DNA of 11,611 bases from an uncultured Verrucomicrobiota bacterium (GTDB lineage: Bacteria > Verrucomicrobiota > Kiritimatiellia > RFP12 > UBA1067), in NCBI GenBank assembly GCA_946543025.1, contig CAMNLN010000086.1, positions 1 to 11,611 on the forward strand. The letters run 5' to 3'. The translations under genes and the position numbers were made by a program. Positions 6,242 through 11,611 of this stretch are shown here, in pieces. How positions within the stretch are numbered: position 1 is the stretch's first letter; the number at the start of each line of letters is the position of its first letter. The notes beneath the pieces are model-generated. The model saw only the letters and a list, made by a program, of their open reading frames with translations. It did no database searches and was not told the DNA's origin.

Positions 6242-8134
6242 CTACTTCAGCATGAGCGCCGTCAGAAGCTTCGTGAAACGTCCCGGATCGGGAATCGCCG
6301 AACCCTCGGCGATCAGCGCCTGATCGTAGAGCAGCTCGACGGCGTCTTTCAGCTCGTCGCCCGCCAGGCCCTTCATTTTCGCGACGAGCGGATGCGCGGC
6401 GTTGATCTCGAGCGTACGCTTCTCGTGCGGCACGTCCTGCTTCATCGCGCGAAGCATCCGTTCCATCGACGCGCTGAGCGCGTTCGCGCCCGCCACCAGG
6501 CAGCACGGCGAGTCCGCCAGGCGCGTCGAGACGCGCACGTCTGCCACCTGATCCTTGAGCTGCTCCTTTACGGCGTCGAGGAACGGCTTCAGATCGGCGG
6601 ACGCCTTCTCGTTCGCTTCTTTCTCGGCTTTCTGCTCGTCCTCGCTGCCGAACTGCACGTCGCCCTTGGCGATATCGACGAGCTTCTTGCCCTCGTACTC
6701 GCGGAAGGAATCCACCAGCCACTCGTCCACGGGGTCTACGAAGAACAGCACGTCGCAGCCGTGCTTGAGCGCCTGCTCAATCTGCGGCGAATGGCGCGCC
6801 TCCTCGATCCTTTCTGCGGCAAGGTAGTAAATGTCCTTCTGCTCCTTGGGCATCGCCTTGACGTACTCGTCGAGGGAGATCATCTTGCCCGCGTCCGTCT
6901 TTGCGCTCGGATAGAGCGCCAGCTTCTTGATGCGGTCGGCGTTCTCCCAATCCGTATGGATGCCTTCCTTCACGATTCGTCCGAAAGCGTCGTAGAACGC
7001 CTTGTACGTGTCGGCCTTCTTGTCCTTCATCTCCAGGAGCGTCGAGAGTATCTTCGAGGTGACGGCCTGCTTGATCTTGCGGATCACGGCGTCGTCCTGC
7101 AGCATCTCGCGGCTGACATTGAGAGGCAGGTCGGAGGAGTCCACAACGCCTTTCGCGAAGCGCAGGTACTCGGGCAGGAGCATGTCGAAGTCGTTGCCGA
7201 TGAACACGTTGCGCACGTAGAGCGAGAGGCCGCGTTTCGTCTGCGGCATGTAGATGTCCATGCCGGCCCGCTTCGGCAGGAAGAGGAGCGCCTTGAACTC
7301 AACCTGTCCCTCGCCGGAGAAATGGATCGTCTCGAGCGGGTCCTCGTAGTCGTGCGTCAGATGCCTGTAGAATTCCGCGTACTCCTCGGGCTTGACGTCC
7401 TTCTTCGGACGTTTCCAGAGGGCGACCATCGTGTTGAGCGGCTTGGGGGCCGCGGGCTCCTTCTTCTCGTCGTCCTTCTTGTCCTCTTCTTTCTTCTCGG
7501 GCAAACCCTTGAAATAGATCGGATAGGCGATAAAGTCCGAATAGTTCTTCACGAGCTCGCCGATGCGCCATTCGTCGAGATACTCTTCAAACTCGGGCCG
7601 CAGGTGCAGCATCACGCTTGTGCCGTACGCGTCGCGCGCGCCGTCCTCCACCGTGTACGCGCCCGCGCCGTCGCTCTCCCACTGGTAAGCCGCGTCTTCG
7701 CCGCGCTTTTTCGAGACGACGCGCACCTTGTCTGCCACCATGAACGCGGCGTAGAAGCCCACGCCGAACTGGCCGATCAGCTCGGGAAGGTTGGCGCCGC
7801 CTTTCTCCTTCAGCGCGGCCCGGAACGCCTTGGTTCCGGAGGAGGCGATCACGCCGAGGTTTTTCTCCAGCTCGTCGGCGTTCATTCCGGAGCCGTTGTC
7901 GGAGATCATGAGCGTCTTGGCGTCCTTGTCGGCCACGATGTCGATCTGCCACGTGGGATTGTCGGCCACCAGCTCCGGCTGGGTGAGGCCCAGATATTTG
8001 GCGCGGTCGATGGCGTCGGAGGCGTTCGAGAGCAGTTCGCGCAGGAATATCTCCTTCTTCGAATAGAGCGAGTTGACGACGAGATCGAGCATCTCCTTGA
8101 TCTCGGCCTTGAACAGATGGTTCTTCTTTTCCAT
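6242..8134 (-). CDS. htpG: Chaperone protein HtpG (bacterial Hsp90)
   Basis: A 630-residue full-length ATP-dependent dimeric chaperone of the cytosol that helps late folding and repair of client proteins. The N-terminal ATPase domain shows RELLSNASDA (Glu33, Asn37), ISDNGSGM (Asp79), the lid segment IASSGTKAF and GQFGVGFYAAF. The middle domain carries the ATP-contacting Arg342 in PLNVSREMLQ. The C-terminal dimerisation domain ends near AHPLVAKMKGL. A Lys/Glu/Asp-rich linker lies at residues 211-230, which is unusual for a bacterial member. The ATG at 8134 has AAGGA 6 bases ahead. The gene has its own promoter and is followed 6 bp later by the dehydrogenase gene. No CIRCE element is visible upstream. 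Confidence 0.97.
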   Translation of the reverse strand: MEKKNHLFKAEIKEMLDLVVNSLYSKKEIFLRELLSNASDAIDRAKYLGLTQPELVADNPTWQIDIVADKDAKTLMISDNGSGMNADELEKNLGVIASSGTKAFRAALKEKGGANLPELIGQFGVGFYAAFMVADKVRVVSKKRGEDAAYQWESDGAGAYTVEDGARDAYGTSVMLHLRPEFEEYLDEWRIGELVKNYSDFIAYPIYFKGLPEKKEEDKKDDEKKEPAAPKPLNTMVALWKRPKKDVKPEEYAEFYRHLTHDYEDPLETIHFSGEGQVEFKALLFLPKRAGMDIYMPQTKRGLSLYVRNVFIGNDFDMLLPEYLRFAKGVVDSSDLPLNVSREMLQDDAVIRKIKQAVTSKILSTLLEMKDKKADTYKAFYDAFGRIVKEGIHTDWENADRIKKLALYPSAKTDAGKMISLDEYVKAMPKEQKDIYYLAAERIEEARHSPQIEQALKHGCDVLFFVDPVDEWLVDSFREYEGKKLVDIAKGDVQFGSEDEQKAEKEANEKASADLKPFLDAVKEQLKDQVADVRVSTRLADSPCCLVAGANALSASMERMLRAMKQDVPHEKRTLEINAAHPLVAKMKGLAGDELKDAVELLYDQALIAEGSAIPDPGRFTKLLTALMLK

Positions 8135-8172
8135 AATCTTTCCTTCCGGTACTTCCGTATTTGGAAGCCGTT

Positions 8173-8200
8173 ATTATACCCTTTTCTCCGGCCGATGCAA
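8173..8200 (-). promoter_or_regulatory. Sigma-70-like promoter of htpG
   Basis: On the minus strand, TTGCAT (8195-8200) and a perfect TATAAT (8173-8178) are 16 bases apart. The predicted start near 8166 leaves a leader of about 31 bases. The -35 box lies inside the right-hand part of the hairpin at 8189-8216. No inverted repeat of the CIRCE type is present. Confidence 0.6.
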
Positions 8201-8216
8201 GCGGCTCGCACGGCCG
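8189..8216 (-). terminator. 12-bp hairpin directly after the large gene, overlapping the htpG promoter
   Basis: On the minus strand the stop TGA (8217-8219) is followed at once by CGGCCG TGCGAG, a CCG loop, CTTGCA, a bulged T and CGGCCG. Twelve pairs form, including one G-U. The position fits a transcription terminator or an mRNA 3'-end stabiliser for the large gene. No U-tract follows (the next bases are GAGAAAAGGG), so classic intrinsic termination is uncertain. The second arm contains the htpG -35 hexamer. Confidence 0.5.
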
Positions 8217-11200
8217 TCAGCGACGCGTCTCCGCCGCAGGGTTGGCAAGCGTGTAGAAATATCCATCCTCCGCGCCCACGAGGAGTTCGGGCAGACCGTC
8301 GCCGTCGAAGTCGGCCCACGTGGGACAGCTCGTATGGCCCTGCAGGCGCCGCTCCCCCATCAGCCAGGCGTTGCGGAAGCGCCACGTGCCGTCCGGCTGC
8401 GGGCCGAGCTGCTTGTAGAGAAAGGCGTTGCGGTCATTCACCGCGATGTCGAGCTTGCCGTCGCCGTCCCAATCCACGAAACAGAGTTTGCGCCGCCCGC
8501 TCGCGCCCGCCGTCTTGTCCGAGAAGCGGTAGAGGTTGCCCTTGCCGTCTGCGAACAGGCGTCGCGGCGCCTGGAGGACGAGCCGCCCGTCTGCCGTGCG
8601 CGCCCGCCTGAAAAGGCACAGGTAGCCTTCCTGGTCGAGCATCACGAGGTCCGTAAGACCGTCCCTGTCCCAGTCGATCGCCACCGCCGACGTGCGCCAC
8701 TGCGTGAGGAGCGCCTTGCCTTGCGGCTTGCGCCAGCCCCACGCGAGCGCGGGCTGCGCACCTTCCCACTCCACCTCCACCGGACGCGCCGGCTCCAGGT
8801 CAAGCGCACCCTTCCGCCCCGGGTTGCGGTACCAGACCACGTCGCCGAAGATGGAGTTGCACACGATGTCGAGATGCCCGTCGCCGTCCCAGTCCGCCAC
8901 CGTCGGCACCGTGTAGCCCCACTTCGCTTCGCACGGTCCCTGGATGGAGCCGTTTGCCCCGGCCTGGATGCGGATCGTCTGGCCGCCCGCCGAGAGTAGC
9001 TTCGGCTCCGCCCAACGAGGCTTCGCCACGCCCGGCCCCGACAGGTTCTCGATGAACGCGAGGTAGCCGGCCGAGCTGCCCGCGATCACGTCCCAGTCGC
9101 CGTCGCCGTCCCAGTCGCACGCGAACGGCGTCGAAAGCGCGCCGAACTTCACGCAGTCCGCCTCCTGGCGGAAGTAGTACGGCTGCTCGAAGACGGGCAT
9201 TCCCTTCTCCAGGCGCCCCGTGTTGCGGATGAACGCCACGCGCCCGTCCTCGTCGCCGCAGATGATATCGAGCCTGCCGTCGCCGTCCCAGTCCACGGCG
9301 GACGGCGTGATCATCTGCAAGTCCATCGCGAGCTTCTTTCCGTCCGCCGCCGTCAACCTGCGGCCCGCCGCGAATCTCGGCGCGGCGCGCGTGCCGAGGT
9401 TCTCGAAGAACGTAAAGTCGTCCATGAACGAGCCGCAAATCAAATCAAGGTCGCCGTCGCCGTCCCAATCCGCCGCCATCGGCATCGGGTTGCCGTAGAC
9501 CTCCAGCGGCGCACCGTCCGCCAGGCGCACCTGCTCGGCGGGCGCGTACTCCGCGTCCGGCCCCTCGCCCTTCACGTGGCGGCAGAGGTAGACGAGCCCG
9601 CGCAAAGGTCCGTTCGTCCAGCTGCCGTGCGCGTCGTAGGCGTTCGCCCAGCCGTACTCCGTCCAGTCGCCCACGCCCACGAGGACGTCCTCCGCGCCGT
9701 CGCCGTCCCAGTCCACGAACCGCCACGTGTTTCCGCGCACCTTGTTCGGATGGACGTTCGGCGGCAGACCCTTCACGGGCTCCCCGGGGCCGCAGAAGTC
9801 GTCCAGCGGCTTCCAGACCGCGCAGCCGGGACGCGTGACGACGGGTTTTCCCTTGTACGAGGTCAGTACCGTGTTGCCGTATCCCTTGCCCAGTCGTTTC
9901 GCCTTCTTGAAGACGGGCTTCGCGTTCCGCTCGCCCTTCGGCGTGGCGTTCTCGAAGAGGTAGGTGCCGTTGTACGGCACGTCCGGGCAGCTCACCACGA
10001 GGTCGAGGTCGCCGTCGCCGTCGTAATCCATGGCCATCGGCCACGCCCAGAGCCCGACGCCGAGGTCGCTCGTCGCCCCCAGGTTGTTGTATTCCATTCG
10101 CTCGAAGTCGCGGAACGGCTCGCCCGGCGCGGCAAGCGCGATCTCGCACCACACGACCTGCGCCTTGCCGTCGGGATTGGCCGAAAATCCGATCTCGTTC
10201 TCACCCGACTTGAGCGCCGAGGCGGGAAATTTCCAACGCACGGCGCTTTTCGCGAGTCCGCCGCCGTACGGCCGCGCGTTGGCGAGACGCTCGGGCTCGC
10301 CAACGGCGGAAACGCCGTTGAGCGTCACGGACGGCAACTGCGGTTTCGCGCCCGAGAAGCCGGCCACGACGTAGGCGTCCTCGTCATTCTTGCCGCGCGC
10401 CGCGCGCGTCACGAACGTGCGCGGACGGTCCAGCCGCACGGGAATCTGGCGCGGACGGCACTTGCCTTTCGCGGCGACGTCGTGGAACGAGACGATAAAC
10501 CGGCGCGGAAGCGTCTCCAGCCGCTCCGGCTGGAGCGAGCGCGAATAGATCTCGTGGCGCGCCGCCGCGTCGAGATACGGCACGTTGAAGAAGTAGAACC
10601 CCTCGGGGTTCGCGTGGACCGCGCACCAGCCGCGCCGCACGGCCATGTTCTCGCCGTTCGCCATCATCCTGTGCATGTCGCCCGAGGGCATGCAGGCGAA
10701 CGGGATGTCCGTGCCCGGCAGCACGGTGACGGAGGTGTTGACACGATGGATGCGCGCCTGCCAGTCCGCAATGTCGAAGCCAAAGTCCGAGGTGTTGTAG
10801 GCGTTGCAGACCGTAATGATATCCGCCAGCCCCTCCTTCGCCCACGTCTCGGGGTCGAAGCCGAGGTGGCGCGCCACGGCGTAGACCGTGGGGATGCGCA
10901 CCGCGATCCGCACGGGATGCCCGCGCCGCTTCGCCGCCGCGTCGGTGCGCTGCCGCACCCCGCGCATGAAGTCGGTCAGGACATGCGAGAGCTCTTCCGC
11001 CTTTCCGAGCGTGAGGTTGTTCGGAAAACGCAGCCAGTCCAGCTCGATGCCGTCGGCGTCCCAGCGGTCGAGGATCTCGTCCACCATCGCGAACGCGTGC
11101 CGACGCACCTTCGCGTATGTGTAGTTGAACGCATGTTCGTTCCAGCCCGGCTTCTGCTCCGGGCGCTTGAGGTGCAGCTCGGGGTGATCGGTCCAGAACG

Positions 11201-11611
11201 CCTCCGTGCGGAAGTAGTTCGAGACGGAGCAGAAATGGACGTCGTTCATGCGCATGGAGATCCACGGCGAGACGCCCTTCTCGCGGCAGCGGCGCGTCCA
11301 GATGGCGTAGGGATCGACGCCCGCGTCGCTCATCTTCTTCGCATTGATGCACCAAAGGTTGTTCGTGGCAGGGGAACCGTCCACCTCCACGCCGTCCAGC
11401 CCCTTCCAGATCGGCTCCCACGCCTTGGAGTCGTAGCTCGCGCGCTGACCGCACACGCACATGAAGAAGTGCGTCACCTTCCCGCCGACCAACACCGTGT
11501 CGAGGTACTGCTCGCACGCCTCGGCGGTGGTTTTCTCGATGTTCCCGGGAAGGTCGGCGCGCTTGAAGTAGCGGTCGTTGTCCTCGTTGATCACGAGCCA
11601 CGGCTTGGGCG
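8217..11611 (-). CDS. Glycoside-hydrolase-like TIM barrel fused to a nine-repeat FG-GAP/VCBS domain; 5' end cut by window
   Basis: The frame stays open to the right edge (…PKPWLVINEDND), so the true start and any signal peptide lie outside; 1130 residues are visible. The GTG at 11594 is probably internal. From the edge to about 10510 lies a TIM-barrel, glycosidase-like domain with WISMRMNDVHF and the strand DGIELDWLRFP (DGIELDW at 11034-11054), whose acidic residues are candidate catalytic or substrate-binding groups. This resembles the GH10-like (GHL10) and related uncharacterised families. A beta-sandwich follows (about 10505-10134). From about 10097 to the stop there are nine Asp-rich repeats of the form DWDGDGxxDL, a calcium-binding FG-GAP/VCBS beta-propeller as in integrin-alpha. 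Such propellers usually serve in extracellular adhesion or substrate contact. It probably acts at the cell surface on a glycan; the substrate is not known. Confidence 0.83.
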   Translation of the reverse strand, partial: PKPWLVINEDNDRYFKRADLPGNIEKTTAEACEQYLDTVLVGGKVTHFFMCVCGQRASYDSKAWEPIWKGLDGVEVDGSPATNNLWCINAKKMSDAGVDPYAIWTRRCREKGVSPWISMRMNDVHFCSVSNYFRTEAFWTDHPELHLKRPEQKPGWNEHAFNYTYAKVRRHAFAMVDEILDRWDADGIELDWLRFPNNLTLGKAEELSHVLTDFMRGVRQRTDAAAKRRGHPVRIAVRIPTVYAVARHLGFDPETWAKEGLADIITVCNAYNTSDFGFDIADWQARIHRVNTSVTVLPGTDIPFACMPSGDMHRMMANGENMAVRRGWCAVHANPEGFYFFNVPYLDAAARHEIYSRSLQPERLETLPRRFIVSFHDVAAKGKCRPRQIPVRLDRPRTFVTRAARGKNDEDAYVVAGFSGAKPQLPSVTLNGVSAVGEPERLANARPYGGGLAKSAVRWKFPASALKSGENEIGFSANPDGKAQVVWCEIALAAPGEPFRDFERMEYNNLGATSDLGVGLWAWPMAMDYDGDGDLDLVVSCPDVPYNGTYLFENATPKGERNAKPVFKKAKRLGKGYGNTVLTSYKGKPVVTRPGCAVWKPLDDFCGPGEPVKGLPPNVHPNKVRGNTWRFVDWDGDGAEDVLVGVGDWTEYGWANAYDAHGSWTNGPLRGLVYLCRHVKGEGPDAEYAPAEQVRLADGAPLEVYGNPMPMAADWDGDGDLDLICGSFMDDFTFFENLGTRAAPRFAAGRRLTAADGKKLAMDLQMITPSAVDWDGDGRLDIICGDEDGRVAFIRNTGRLEKGMPVFEQPYYFRQEADCVKFGALSTPFACDWDGDGDWDVIAGSSAGYLAFIENLSGPGVAKPRWAEPKLLSAGGQTIRIQAGANGSIQGPCEAKWGYTVPTVADWDGDGHLDIVCNSIFGDVVWYRNPGRKGALDLEPARPVEVEWEGAQPALAWGWRKPQGKALLTQWRTSAVAIDWDRDGLTDLVMLDQEGYLCLFRRARTADGRLVLQAPRRLFADGKGNLYRFSDKTAGASGRRKLCFVDWDGDGKLDIAVNDRNAFLYKQLGPQPDGTWRFRNAWLMGERRLQGHTSCPTWADFDGDGLPELLVGAEDGYFYTLANPAAETRR
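8296..10028 (-). repeat. Nine FG-GAP/VCBS repeats inside the large gene
   Basis: Asp-rich loops are encoded near 10005-10028, 9696-9716, 9450-9472, 9274-9294, 9098-9120, 8880-8900, 8661-8680, 8457-8476 and 8296-8313. They read DYDGDGDLDL, DWDGDGAEDV, DWDGDGDLDL, DWDGDGRLDI, DWDGDGDWDV, DWDGDGHLDI, DWDRDGLTDL, DWDGDGKLDI and DFDGDGLPEL. Spacing is about 160-310 bp, which fits propeller blades of uneven loop length. The seventh unit has Arg in place of the central Gly, and the ninth has Glu in place of the last Asp. Confidence 0.9.

Noticed and set aside
8135..8216. CIRCE/HrcA operator ahead of htpG
   Set aside because: No TTAGCACTC-N9-GAGTGCTAA type repeat is present; the only inverted repeat is the CGGCCG-armed hairpin.
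9098..9120. GTCGCC runs as a microsatellite or CRISPR-like repeat
   Set aside because: The runs encode in-frame Asp-Gly loops of the FG-GAP repeats, with irregular spacing and coding sequence between them; there are no spacers.
11592..11594. GTG at 11594 as the true start of the large protein
   Set aside because: The frame stays open to the edge and PKPWL ahead of it continues the conserved-looking strand. No ribosome site or signal peptide is present.

Overview
This GC-rich window carries seven protein-coding genes, all on the minus strand. The outermost two run off the window edges. No tRNA, rRNA, CRISPR array, transposase or plus-strand gene can be supported. The gene content suggests a member of the PVC group, most likely Kiritimatiellota, Lentisphaerota or a related Verrucomicrobia-like anaerobe. 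The clues are a Tat-exported Gfo/Idh/MocA oxidoreductase beside a Tat-exported xylose-isomerase-like TIM barrel, exported clan GH-A glycosidases with added domains, and a glycosidase-like protein fused to an FG-GAP/VCBS propeller. This placement is inference from gene style, since no marker gene for phylogeny is present.

Read in the direction of transcription (right to left), the first gene (11611 to 8217) is the 5'-truncated large exported-type protein. It has a TIM-barrel glycoside-hydrolase-like domain, a beta-sandwich linker and nine Asp-rich FG-GAP repeats. It ends in a strong hairpin that overlaps the promoter of the next unit. The second unit is htpG (8134 to 6242), followed 6 bp later by a short-chain dehydrogenase (6235 to 5579) with pterin-reductase-like sequence marks. 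An 83-bp gap (5496 to 5578) then holds an extended -10 promoter and a leader hairpin.

The third unit is a compact five-gene operon (5495 to beyond position 1). Its genes are a Gfo/Idh/MocA oxidoreductase, a sugar isomerase/epimerase-like TIM barrel, a GH39-like glycosidase, a small acyl carrier protein, and an exported protein with a concanavalin-like N-terminal part cut by the window edge. The successive gaps are 45 bp, 1 bp, a 4-bp overlap and 4 bp, so co-transcription and translational coupling are likely.

Four of the five operon proteins carry export signals, two Tat and two Sec, which points to glycan or glycoside processing outside the cytoplasm. A Tat-type oxidoreductase followed by a metal-site TIM barrel fits an oxidise-then-eliminate (3-keto-glycoside) route, with the glycosidases feeding it. 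The cytosolic acyl carrier protein does not fit that scheme and is the main puzzle. A second oddity is that the GH39-like barrel is interrupted after its nucleophile strand by about 230 residues resembling a class I glutamine-amidotransferase-like fold.
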